From the NCBI GenBank assembly GCA_937927195.1, contig CALBCY010000324.1:1-47923 (forward strand): a stretch of 47,923 nt of DNA, written 5' to 3'. This DNA is from an uncultured Chitinophagales bacterium (GTDB taxonomy: Bacteria > Bacteroidota > Bacteroidia > Chitinophagales > UBA2359). How positions within the stretch are numbered: the stretch's first letter is position 1; every line of letters begins with the position of its first letter. Made by a program: the position numbers and the translations under genes. This document shows, piece after piece, positions 9,032-17,055 of this stretch. Below the pieces are notes generated by a model, which saw only the letters and a list, made by a program, of their open reading frames with translations, did not search any database and was not told where the DNA came from.

Positions 9032-9619
9032 ATGGAAAAGAAGGAGAATGACAAGAAAGTTGTTATTTTCACTGCTCCATCGGGAGCAGGAAAAACAACG
9101 CTTGTTCGTTATTTATTAAACCAACTAAATGACCTGAGTTTCTCAGTTTCCGCTACTACGCGCTCAAAACGCTCCCACGAAGTTGATGGCAAGGACTATT
9201 ACTTTTTGACGCAAGAGGAATTTGACGATAAAGTTTCCAACGATGACTTCCTTGAATGGGAAGAAGTATATGAAGGGTGCCGCTATGGTACTTTAAAAAG
9301 TGAGGTTGAAAGAATTTGGAAACAAGGCAAGCATGTAATTTTTGATGTCGATGTCAAAGGTGCTGTCAATATAAAAAATTATTACCAGGAGAAAGCCTTG
9401 GCTATTTTTGTAAAACCTCCCTCAGTTGAGGTGCTAATGCAAAGACTAGTAGATCGAAAAACAGAAACTCCTGAAAGCCTAAACAAAAGAATGGCTCGAT
9501 CCAAACATGAGCTTAATTATGAAAACTACTTCGATAAAATTGTTGTGAATGATCAGCTAGATGAAGCGAAGAATAGTGCCTTAAATTTGGTCAGTAAGTT
9601 TCTCAAACCCCCTTTATAG
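9032..9619 (+). CDS. gmk: Guanylate kinase
   Basis: Phosphorylates GMP to GDP with ATP in the cytoplasm, an essential step in guanine nucleotide synthesis. From the ATG at 9032 the product is 195 residues, normal for the family. The P-loop APSGAGKTT is at residues 15-23. The GMP-binding region follows with SVSATTRSKRSHEVDGKDYY and DFLEWEEVYEGCRYGT, and the core ends with HVIFDVDVKGAVNIK. A longer reading from a TTG at 8969 would add 21 residues with no homology to the family, so I prefer 9032. It lies 87 bases after yicC on the same strand. Confidence 0.96.
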   Translation: MEKKENDKKVVIFTAPSGAGKTTLVRYLLNQLNDLSFSVSATTRSKRSHEVDGKDYYFLTQEEFDDKVSNDDFLEWEEVYEGCRYGTLKSEVERIWKQGKHVIFDVDVKGAVNIKNYYQEKALAIFVKPPSVEVLMQRLVDRKTETPESLNKRMARSKHELNYENYFDKIVVNDQLDEAKNSALNLVSKFLKPPL

Positions 9620-9947
9620 TTTCAGCGCTAATTTAGAATCTCAACTCAATTAATTTTCCCCGAAAAATAAGGATCATGAACCAATCGCATGTTTCATTTT
9701 TAGTTAAGTACTCGAAATAAGCACTTATTCGAGTTTTAAGGGTAAAATTCCAATCAATTTGCTTTTTACTATAATTATAAATTAATAACTATCAATCAGT
9801 TTTACAAACACGAAAATAGTTTTGCTAATTAGAAAATAATATTCTATTTTAATAGGCGAAAGAACAATAAAAACAACATCATTTAAGTTTTCTAAAACAA
9901 GATATTTCAAGAAACGTAAAACTGTCCAAAGTCTAAAGAATGTCCAT
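9620..9947. other. Intergenic region between gmk and apaG
   Basis: AT-rich and without a credible gene. It contains the hairpin at 9710-9737 downstream of gmk. A TAGTTTTG element at 9817-9824, 124 bases before apaG, could be the apaG promoter -7 element, though no TTG is seen at -33. A minus-strand open frame here has no recognisable protein features. Confidence 0.5.
9710..9737 (+). terminator. Possible weak terminator downstream of gmk
   Basis: ACTCGAAATAA and TTATTCGAGT can pair over ten base pairs with one bulged base and a four-base loop, followed by only TTT. The weak T tract makes this uncertain. Confidence 0.4.
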
Positions 9948-10340
9948 ATGATTTCTGTGAGTGCCATTACTGAAGGGGTTATCGTTATAGCCGAAGTCCA
10001 ATACAGACCTGAATATTCCAGGCCGATGGACAATGAGTTTATTTTCACTTATGAAATAACAATTGAAAATTGCGGTAAATCTACCATTCAACTACTTGAT
10101 AGACATTGGCACATCTTTGAAGCTAGCAATGTAAGAAGAGAAGTAAAAGGCGATGGAGTTGTTGGACAACAACCGATTCTTGAACCCAATCAATCTCATC
10201 AATATACTTCCGCTTGCAACCTAAACTCAGAGTTTGGAACCATGCACGGAACCTACACGATGCTCAGAATTTCTGATGACCGACTTTTTAAGGTGGCTAT
10301 TCCAACTTTTACGATGGAAGTTCCTTTTAAATTGAATTAG
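9948..10340 (+). CDS. apaG: ApaG domain protein
   Basis: A 130-residue small beta-sandwich protein. It matches ApaG from end to end: MISVSAITEGVIVIAEVQY at the start, then FTYEITIENCGKSTIQLLDR, HWHIFEA, EVKGDGVVGQQPILEPNQS and GTMHGTYTML. ApaG-type domains have a fibronectin-like fold, and the family is genetically associated with cobalt/magnesium sensitivity and diadenosine polyphosphate metabolism, although its biochemistry is unclear. It stands alone here, without ksgA or apaH neighbours. The start at ATG 9948 is the usual family start. Confidence 0.94.
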   Translation: MISVSAITEGVIVIAEVQYRPEYSRPMDNEFIFTYEITIENCGKSTIQLLDRHWHIFEASNVRREVKGDGVVGQQPILEPNQSHQYTSACNLNSEFGTMHGTYTMLRISDDRLFKVAIPTFTMEVPFKLN

Positions 10341-10537
10341 TATTAGGTTTTCGGTTTTCGCAATTCGGTTTTCGAAATTAATCTGCTGCCTTTTTTGGTG
10401 TTATCGCCAAATTCATGGTCTTCTTAAAACAGCACATCCATTTACCCTTTTTGTATTAATACCAAAAGAAAGCATCGGTTTTACTTTGCCACAAATCCGT
10501 CTTGTTATTTTATACTTATTACTTTGTACTTTTGTCG

Positions 10538-11116
10538 ATGACAGGTTTTGAAATATATTTCAAATTGGGCTGGCAACACATACTTGATCCAGCAGCCTAT
10601 GATCATTTGTTATTCATTGTTGTTGTAGCTGCGATTTTTCAATTTCAAGACTGGAAAAGGGTCATCGGATTGCTAACAGCTTTCACAATCGGGCATTCAC
10701 TCACGCTTGCAATCGCCACACTCGATATTTTTAACATCCCAAGTTCCATTATAGAATTTCTGATACCGCTCAGCATATTTGTTACGGCCCTTTACAATTT
10801 GTTTATTTCACCAAGCAACAGGCAGATAAGTATTGCCAGCCATTACTTGATCGTACTCTTTTTTGGATTTATACATGGCATGGGATTCTCCAACGGTTTA
10901 AAAGCATTATTGGGCAAAGAAAGCAACATTATAGAATCCCTTTTCGCCTTCAATTTGGGTATTGAACTGGGGCAAATCATCATCTTTCTGTTGTTTTTAA
11001 TGCTCTCTTTCGTTTTCATAAATGTCTTCAAACTGCCCTTTATTAAATGGAGACGACTTGTGTCTTCAATAGCTGCGGTACTTTCATTATATTTGTTGTG
11101 GAATTCTGTTGTTTAG
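10538..11116 (+). CDS. HupE/UreJ family membrane protein
   Basis: A 192-residue integral membrane protein with about six hydrophobic helices, of the HupE/UreJ_2 class often linked to nickel or cobalt transport. Conserved His-containing motifs are GWQHILDPAAYDHLLFIV near the start, FTIGHSLTLAIA, and FFGFIHGMGFSNGLKALLG; a late ELGQIIIFLLFL helix is also typical. In many Bacteroidota this protein is a lone gene with no hydrogenase or urease nearby, as here, so its substrate is uncertain. The upstream TTG start at 10502 would add 12 residues that do not fit the family; the ATG at 10538 gives the expected MTGFEIYFKLGWQHI start. Confidence 0.88.
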   Translation: MTGFEIYFKLGWQHILDPAAYDHLLFIVVVAAIFQFQDWKRVIGLLTAFTIGHSLTLAIATLDIFNIPSSIIEFLIPLSIFVTALYNLFISPSNRQISIASHYLIVLFFGFIHGMGFSNGLKALLGKESNIIESLFAFNLGIELGQIIIFLLFLMLSFVFINVFKLPFIKWRRLVSSIAAVLSLYLLWNSVV

Positions 11117-11210
11117 AAACGCTATTTTATACTGTCAATCACTAAGTATATCCCCAAAAAAGCTTCTTGACTTGTATTCCATTCACTAAAACCGTTCAAA
11201 ACCGTTTATT

Positions 11211-13517
11211 ATGAAGAGAATTTTTCTCCTTTTCTTATTGTCTAGTCTATTTGGCAATCTTTCCTTTGGTCAGTCTAATGTCAATACCAATAAGTTTCGT
11301 CAATTGGGTCAGGAATTACCCACTCCTAACGTCTACAGAACTGCTTCAGGAGCACCAGGTCATGAGTATTGGCAGCAAAAAGCCGATTACAAAATGGAAA
11401 TCGAAATCGACGATGACAAACAAACACTTACTGGTAAGGAGGATATTACCTATTTCAATAATTCTCCTGATGTACTGACTTATTTATGGCTTCAATTGGA
11501 CCAAAACAAGAGGGCATTGGATTCTGAAACACCTTTGATAAAAACCAGCAATGTTAAAGACAAACTCAACTTCAGTACAGTAAAAAAATGGCATTCTGAT
11601 TTTGATGGTGGTTTTAAAATCGAAGGAGTAAAAGACGCAGATGGAAATGATTTAAGTCATACGATCAACAAGACAATGATGAGAATTGACCTGCCTAAAG
11701 CTTTAAAGCCCGGTGAATCTGTTTCTTTCTCAATTGATTGGTGGTACAACATCAACGATCGAATGGCCATTGGTGGCCGCTCGGGCTATGAGTACTTTGA
11801 AGAGGATGAAAACTATTTATACACCATCGCTCAGTTCTTCCCAAGAATGTGTGTTTACAATGAAGTGGAAGGCTGGCAAAACAAACAATTTTTGGGCAAT
11901 GGTGAGTTTGCATTAACTTTTGGTGATTACGAAGTCAGCATCACAGTTCCTTCTGATCACATCGTCGCTTCAACGGGTGTTTTACAAAATCCTGTTGACG
12001 TATTAACAGCCAAACAAAGAGAACAACTAGACAAAGCCAAAACGGCTGATAAGCCCGTCATCATTGCCAGTCAAAAAGATGCTGAAAAAAGAGAAGGCAA
12101 GAAGTCTTCTAAAAAATCGACTTGGGTATACAAAGCCGAAAATGTAAGAGACTTTGGATTTGCTTCTTCGCGTAAATTCATTTGGGATGCAATTGGTGTT
12201 CCTATGGGAGACAGGACAGTAATGGCGATGTCTTACTATCCGAAAGAAGGAAATCCGCTTTGGGAGCAATATTCAACCAAAGTTGTTGCGCACACTTTGA
12301 ATGTCTATTCAAAATTCACTTTCGATTATCCATATCCTGTGGCGATTTCTGTTCATGCAAAAAGCATCGGAATGGAATATCCGATGATCTGTTTCAACTT
12401 TGGCCGCCCTGAAAAAGATGGCACCTACAGTTCGAGAACCAAGCACAGAATGATTGGCGTAATCATTCACGAAGTTGGGCACAACTACTTCCCAATGATC
12501 GTCAATTCTGATGAAAGACAATGGACTTGGATGGATGAAGGTTTGAATACTTTTGTTCAATACTTAACAGAGCAAGAATGGGATAGAGATTTCCCTTCAA
12601 GAAGAGGACCAGCTTATAAAATCACCAATTACATGAAAGGAGATAAAAGTAGAATTTCACCGATCATGACCAACTCTGAATCGATCCATCAATTTGGAAA
12701 CAATGCATATGGCAAGCCCGCAACGGCTTTAAACATTTTGAGAGAATCCATTATGGGTAGAGATTTATTCGATTATGCTTTCAAAGAATATTCGAATCGT
12801 TGGAAGTTTAAGCACCCTTCTCCGGCCGATTTTTTCAGAACAATGGAAGATGCTTCTGGTGTTGACCTAGACTGGTTCTGGAGAGGATGGTTCTATACCA
12901 ATGACCATGTCGACATTTCAATAGATGATGTTCAATGGTTTAAAATCAACAGCAAAGATCCAAAAGAGGTAGAAGAATTGGCGAAGGCCAATAGAGATTC
13001 CAAGCAGTTTATTGGGGACATTCGAAATGCTGAAGAAATCAAAGAGACAATTGTCGAAAAGGACAAGTCTACAAAAGATTTTTACAATGAATACGATCCT
13101 TTGGATGCAACCGTATTTGACAAAGAAAATTACGATCGCTACATGGCCAATTTGGATGATGAAGAAAAAGCAATCCTAAATTCCGGCTACAATTACTACC
13201 AAATTACTTTCACTAATCATGGAGGTTTGGTGATGCCTTTGTTTTTGAAATTTATGTTTGCTGATGGAAGCAGCGAAGTTCAAAAAATTCCAGCTGAAGT
13301 TTGGAAAATGAACCAAGAAACAATCAACAAGGTATTCTTTTTCAAAAAAGAATTAAAATCAGTTGAATTGGATCCATACATTGAAACAGCTGATACAAAT
13401 GTGGACAATAATTCCTGGCCACCAAACCAAAAGCCTACACGTTTCGAATTGTACAAGGATCGCAAGAAAGGAGAGAATGAAATGCAAAAAGCGAAGCGTG
13501 CGGAGAAGAAGAAGTAG
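11211..13517 (+). CDS. Secreted M1 family aminopeptidase-like metallopeptidase
   Basis: A 768-residue secreted protein. A signal peptide covers about residues 1-21 (LLFLLSSLFGNLSFGQ). The N-terminal beta domain (DYKMEIEIDDDKQTLTGKED) is typical of M1 peptidases. The zinc site is HEVGH at 420-424 and the third ligand Glu443 in WMDEGLNTF, giving a correct HExxH-x18-E. The substrate motif is GMEYP, replacing canonical GAMEN, as in other gluzincin relatives. A C-terminal region (about 570-768) is poorly conserved and ends in a very basic tail (KKGENEMQKAKRAEKKK), with no T9SS sorting domain. It should cleave N-terminal residues from peptides in the periplasm or outside the cell. A direct repeat of AAAACCGTT lies just before the ATG. 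Confidence 0.93.
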   Translation: MKRIFLLFLLSSLFGNLSFGQSNVNTNKFRQLGQELPTPNVYRTASGAPGHEYWQQKADYKMEIEIDDDKQTLTGKEDITYFNNSPDVLTYLWLQLDQNKRALDSETPLIKTSNVKDKLNFSTVKKWHSDFDGGFKIEGVKDADGNDLSHTINKTMMRIDLPKALKPGESVSFSIDWWYNINDRMAIGGRSGYEYFEEDENYLYTIAQFFPRMCVYNEVEGWQNKQFLGNGEFALTFGDYEVSITVPSDHIVASTGVLQNPVDVLTAKQREQLDKAKTADKPVIIASQKDAEKREGKKSSKKSTWVYKAENVRDFGFASSRKFIWDAIGVPMGDRTVMAMSYYPKEGNPLWEQYSTKVVAHTLNVYSKFTFDYPYPVAISVHAKSIGMEYPMICFNFGRPEKDGTYSSRTKHRMIGVIIHEVGHNYFPMIVNSDERQWTWMDEGLNTFVQYLTEQEWDRDFPSRRGPAYKITNYMKGDKSRISPIMTNSESIHQFGNNAYGKPATALNILRESIMGRDLFDYAFKEYSNRWKFKHPSPADFFRTMEDASGVDLDWFWRGWFYTNDHVDISIDDVQWFKINSKDPKEVEELAKANRDSKQFIGDIRNAEEIKETIVEKDKSTKDFYNEYDPLDATVFDKENYDRYMANLDDEEKAILNSGYNYYQITFTNHGGLVMPLFLKFMFADGSSEVQKIPAEVWKMNQETINKVFFFKKELKSVELDPYIETADTNVDNNSWPPNQKPTRFELYKDRKKGENEMQKAKRAEKKK

Positions 13518-13672
13518 GCTGTTGGCCGTTAGCCTTTAGCTATTGGCCTGTAAACTTTAAGTGCTTTTCCTTCCTAAGGAAGAAAAACTAACAATTTGCA
13601 AATGAAAAACTTAAAGCTTGACTTACAACTTATAATAAAAGCTAATGGCCAATAGCTAACGGCCAAAAGCCT
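13517..13672. repeat. Long-spaced inverted repeat
   Basis: Arm 1 (13517-13548) starts GGCTGTTGGCCGTTAGC and ends TATTGGCC. Arm 2 (13641-13672) read in reverse starts GGCTTTTGGCCGTTAGC and continues TATTGGCC. The arms are separated by about 92 bases and differ mainly by a 7-base CTTTAGC insertion in arm 1. The repeat starts on the last base of the M1 peptidase stop codon and ends 12 bases before the next ATG. It could be a mobile or repetitive intergenic element, or a structured RNA; no transposase is present. Confidence 0.7.
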
Positions 13673-13684
13673 TATCAAAAAAGC

Positions 13685-14143
13685 ATGGTGGAAATCAATT
13701 TAAACAAGAAAATCGTAAGGGAAGTGGTCGTTCAGGCCACTCCCGAAGCGGTTTGGAAAAAATGGACCAGCAGCGAAGGGATTGGGACTTTTTTTACACC
13801 ACACAACAAAGTGGAGTTAAGGATTGGCGGCCCTTTTGAAATGCATTTTGATCAAAGTAAACCAGAAGGTGATCGTGGGAGTGAAGGCTGTCAATTTTTG
13901 GCCTATCTTCCTTATAAAATGCTTTCCTTCTCATGGAATGCACCCCACCAGTTTGAAGCCATTCGAAATGGCGATGTTTATACTTGGGTGGTGGTTGAAA
14001 TAAATTCCATTTCAGAAAAACTAACACATGTCAAACTAAGCCACCTCGGCTGGTATGAACATGGTCAATGGCCAGAAGTTTATGCATATTTTGAAAAGGC
14101 ATGGACTTATGTGATGGACAATTTTGAAAAATCGTTTGATTAA
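13685..14143 (+). CDS. SRPBCC/AHSA1 domain protein
   Basis: A 152-residue single-domain protein of the START-like SRPBCC superfamily, Aha1-C (AHSA1) type. Visible features are VQATPEAVWKKWTSSEGIGT at the N-terminus, GGPFEMHF, GCQFLAYLPYKMLSFSWNAP and a C-terminal helix with WPEVYAYFEKAWTYVMDNF. Members bind hydrophobic ligands in a helix-grip cavity; no ligand can be named here. It sits alone after the inverted repeat. The ATG at 13685 is the natural family start. Confidence 0.88.
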   Translation: MVEINLNKKIVREVVVQATPEAVWKKWTSSEGIGTFFTPHNKVELRIGGPFEMHFDQSKPEGDRGSEGCQFLAYLPYKMLSFSWNAPHQFEAIRNGDVYTWVVVEINSISEKLTHVKLSHLGWYEHGQWPEVYAYFEKAWTYVMDNFEKSFD

Positions 14144-14345
14144 ACGCTTGCTATACAATGCTGGCATAATTTACCTCTACTTTCTTGGATATAGAGCCTC
14201 TTCTTCTTATTCAGATTTCATGTCCCAAACATTTTCCTCTCTAATTTTATCCTCAAGTCCCTAATACCAGTGATGATTGACAAGAAAAACTGTCAAGTAT
14301 TTCTTAAAATCAACCATTTAGTCTGCATACTCGTTTATAATGGTA

Positions 14346-14353
14346 TATTTTTG
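14346..14353 (+). promoter_or_regulatory. Putative -7 element for the FG-GAP/T9SS gene
   Basis: TATTTTTG matches TAnnTTTG, 29 bases before the ATG at 14383. The -33 region lacks TTG at proper spacing, so support is partial. Confidence 0.4.
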
Positions 14354-14382
14354 TGGTTAAAATTGAAATTAAATAATTGTTT

Positions 14383-16842
14383 ATGAGATTTTATTATACA
14401 CTTTTTCTTTTACTCAGTATTGGACTTTCATCCAATGCGCAAATGGATTGGAACCTGAGTACAGGCCCAACCAGTTGTTTTTCTTCGGCCAGAATGGTTG
14501 ATTTGAACCTTGACGGGGTCAAAGACATCGTTTTGGGTGGTGGAATTGAATCCTATTTCAATCAAGCCCAAGACATTGTACAAACTCCAACCAATCACAT
14601 GGTGATGGCCATGGACGGTGCAACGGGTGAATTTCTTTGGACTGTTCCTGGTATGGATCAAATCTTCGGAAGTCCTGTTTTCAAGGACATCAATGGTGAT
14701 TTAAAGCCAGAGGTTTTTATTGGTGGTAGAAACGGTTATTTCATGTGCATAAACGGAGCGGATGGTGCTGTAAACTGGATGTTCTTTGACGGTGCGGGAA
14801 GTGAAGATGCTTCTTTATCAGATATCTATAACTTTTTCACGCCACAATGGATACCGGACCAGAATGGTGATGGAATGCAGGAATTGTTGAATGCACATGG
14901 TGGAGATAGAAAATTGAATGCATTGGTGGTTGATCGCCCTGTGGGTGAATTGGTCATTGTTGATCCATTTAATGGAGAATTAATTGCCAGTGCTAAAATG
15001 CCGGACAACAAGGAGACTTACATGTCGCCGATTGTTTGCGACTTTTTTAATGATGGCGAATTAGATGTTATTTTTGGAACTGGTGGAGAGACCATTGGCG
15101 GAAAACTGTACAGAATTCCTTTGGCTGATGTTAGAAGAGGCGATTTGAGTTCAGCAGTGGTTTTGGCTAGCAACGGCGATAAAGGTTTTATCGCTCCTCC
15201 AAGCTTGGCTGATTTGAATGGGGACAACATTCCTGATATCATAGCCATTTCATTCGGTGGAAAATTGTTTGCCATCGATGGTTGGACAAATGAGGTGATC
15301 TGGTCGCATAGTTTCGAAGGATTCGAAGTGAGTTCATCGCCAGCAATTGGCTTGTTCAATGAGGACGATGTTCCAGATGTTATGGTCAACTTACTAAATG
15401 GAATCAACGGCTTTTTCAATGGAACCCGTCAAGTAATGTTTGACGGTGCAAGTGGCATTATGGATTATGACAATACCATTTCGAGTACACACTTCTCTAC
15501 TCCACTGGCTTGTGATTTTGATCAGGACGGAAGAGATGAAGCAGTGATGAGTGTGAATGTTGCAGTTGGGGAAGCTTACTATCATGACATTGTTTCTTTG
15601 AACTTTGTAGACAACAGTCAATCTAGTTTGATTGGTGGTCAGGCTTCGGGAACGAATTTGGCTTCTACTCCACTAATTGGAAATTTCAACAATGATGGTA
15701 AAATGGATTTATTTTATGTTCACAATACCAATGGAGGAAATTTCATCAATACAGATGGGGTTACTATGGAGAAACACTCATTGACTTTGGTGGACAGTGT
15801 GCATGTTGCATGGGGTTCATACATGGGAAGTCAGAACAATGGATTTTACGAAAACCGCAAAGGCAATTGTTTTAGCTCTCAATACTATTTCAATACTGCT
15901 GCTGCTTTGCCACCAAACTGTATCGATGGAAACGACGGACAGGCTTTGGTCAATACGAGTGGTTGTCCTTGCGTTACAAGTGGCTGTCTATATGAATGGA
16001 CTGAAACACTAGACAGCACTAAACATGCTTTTGATTTGACTCCTGATACTTATTACACGAAAGTTATTCATCCGAATGGTTGCATTATGGTAAGAAGAAT
16101 TCGTGTTCCTAATTCGGAAGGTGCTCCAATGAATGTCGCTCAGCCTGATTGTTTTGGTGATGGCGGAAGCATTGGCATTCAAGCTGCCATTACTGACAGC
16201 ACTGCTTATACAAACTTCACTTGGTCAGACAACAGTCAAAACAATTCTATAAACAATCTGGCTGGAGGAACTTATAATGTTCAGTATATGCACCCATCTG
16301 GATGTATAGAAGATCGTGAAATTGAGATATTGGAACCAGCAGAAATAGTTATCACTGAAACAATTGTACCAGATGCCAATTTGGATGGGAATGGTTCTAT
16401 TCAGTTATTCATTGAAGGAGGAGTTCCTCCCTACTCTATTGACTGGAATGGTGTTAATCAAAGTGATTCTTCTTCAGCAGAAAATTTATCAATTGGTGAC
16501 TATTCCATTTCACTTTTGGATGCCAACAATTGCAGTGAAGAATATACTTTCCGTATTGCGGAGTTTGCTACTGGTCTAAATACCATGCTTGCTAAACAGT
16601 ATGAAATTTATCCAAATCCAAGTCAAGGATTGTTTAACATTAAAACTTCAAAAGATTTGAGCAGAGCACAAATCAGTTTAATCGATGTAAGTGGAAAGTT
16701 GTTGTTGAAGAATGTTTCATTTGAAATGCTCGATGCACAAACTACTACAATTCGCCTTGATCAAGTTCCTGCTAACGGAACTTACTATTTGGAAATCATT
16801 ACCGATTCAGAAAGAGTCTATAAGAAGTTGGCTATTTTTTGA
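14383..16842 (+). CDS. Secreted FG-GAP/VCBS repeat protein with T9SS type A sorting domain
   Basis: An 819-residue secreted protein. A signal peptide covers residues 1-19 (ending SSNAQ). An N-terminal beta-propeller is built from FG-GAP/VCBS-like calcium-binding loops such as DLNLDGVKD, DINGDLKPE, DLNGDNIPD, DFDQDGRDE and NFNNDGKMD (residues about 35-455). Cys-containing SprB-like repeats follow (about 505-725, for example LSIGDYSISLLDANNCSEEY). The type A sorting domain starts at about residue 740 with YEIYPNPSQGLFNI and ends in KKLAIF. It is probably exported by the type IX system and surface-attached or released; the function may be adhesive. The ATG at 14383 is preferred to the TTG two codons upstream. 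It is convergent with the next T9SS gene. Confidence 0.92.
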   Translation: MRFYYTLFLLLSIGLSSNAQMDWNLSTGPTSCFSSARMVDLNLDGVKDIVLGGGIESYFNQAQDIVQTPTNHMVMAMDGATGEFLWTVPGMDQIFGSPVFKDINGDLKPEVFIGGRNGYFMCINGADGAVNWMFFDGAGSEDASLSDIYNFFTPQWIPDQNGDGMQELLNAHGGDRKLNALVVDRPVGELVIVDPFNGELIASAKMPDNKETYMSPIVCDFFNDGELDVIFGTGGETIGGKLYRIPLADVRRGDLSSAVVLASNGDKGFIAPPSLADLNGDNIPDIIAISFGGKLFAIDGWTNEVIWSHSFEGFEVSSSPAIGLFNEDDVPDVMVNLLNGINGFFNGTRQVMFDGASGIMDYDNTISSTHFSTPLACDFDQDGRDEAVMSVNVAVGEAYYHDIVSLNFVDNSQSSLIGGQASGTNLASTPLIGNFNNDGKMDLFYVHNTNGGNFINTDGVTMEKHSLTLVDSVHVAWGSYMGSQNNGFYENRKGNCFSSQYYFNTAAALPPNCIDGNDGQALVNTSGCPCVTSGCLYEWTETLDSTKHAFDLTPDTYYTKVIHPNGCIMVRRIRVPNSEGAPMNVAQPDCFGDGGSIGIQAAITDSTAYTNFTWSDNSQNNSINNLAGGTYNVQYMHPSGCIEDREIEILEPAEIVITETIVPDANLDGNGSIQLFIEGGVPPYSIDWNGVNQSDSSSAENLSIGDYSISLLDANNCSEEYTFRIAEFATGLNTMLAKQYEIYPNPSQGLFNIKTSKDLSRAQISLIDVSGKLLLKNVSFEMLDAQTTTIRLDQVPANGTYYLEIITDSERVYKKLAIF

Positions 16843-16869
16843 TTGCTGGTTTTGTAAAATAAAATTGGA

Positions 16870-16908
16870 AGGGCTGTTCTTTGTTTGAAAAGGACAGCCC
16901 TTTTTTTT
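16870..16908 (+). terminator. Rho-independent terminator after the FG-GAP gene
   Basis: GGGCTGTTCT pairs with AGGACAGCCC (one G-U wobble), with a 10-base loop and then eight Ts. It begins 28 bases after the stop and is a strong intrinsic terminator. Confidence 0.85.
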
Positions 16909-16999
16909 GTGGATTGTTTTCCAGTGGATTGTGGCCTTTGTGGATTGTGCCCTTTGTGGATTGTTTTCCGGTGGATTGTGGCCTTTGTGGATTGTAAAT
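16906..16999. repeat. GTGGATTGT tandem repeats
   Basis: The motif TTTGTGGATTGT or GTGGATTGT occurs six times. The order is a 46-47 base unit (TTTGTGGATTGTTTTCC, then RGTGGATTGTGGCC, then TTTGTGGATTGTGCC) repeated almost twice, the second copy ending in GTAAAT. It lies directly behind the terminator T tract, between convergent genes. Open frames on the minus strand here are products of the repeat, not genes. Confidence 0.75.
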
Positions 17000-17055
17000 T
17001 TGAACCACAATAGGACACATAGGGCACATAGGGATTGAACACTGACTCCTAATTC

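Noticed and set aside
9782..10048. Minus-strand frame overlapping the start of apaG
   Set aside because: No domain, antisense to a conserved gene; hydrophobic composition follows AT-rich DNA.
16807..17042. Three overlapping minus-strand open frames
   Set aside because: They are read through the GTGGATTGT repeats and a terminator, and give low-complexity peptides.
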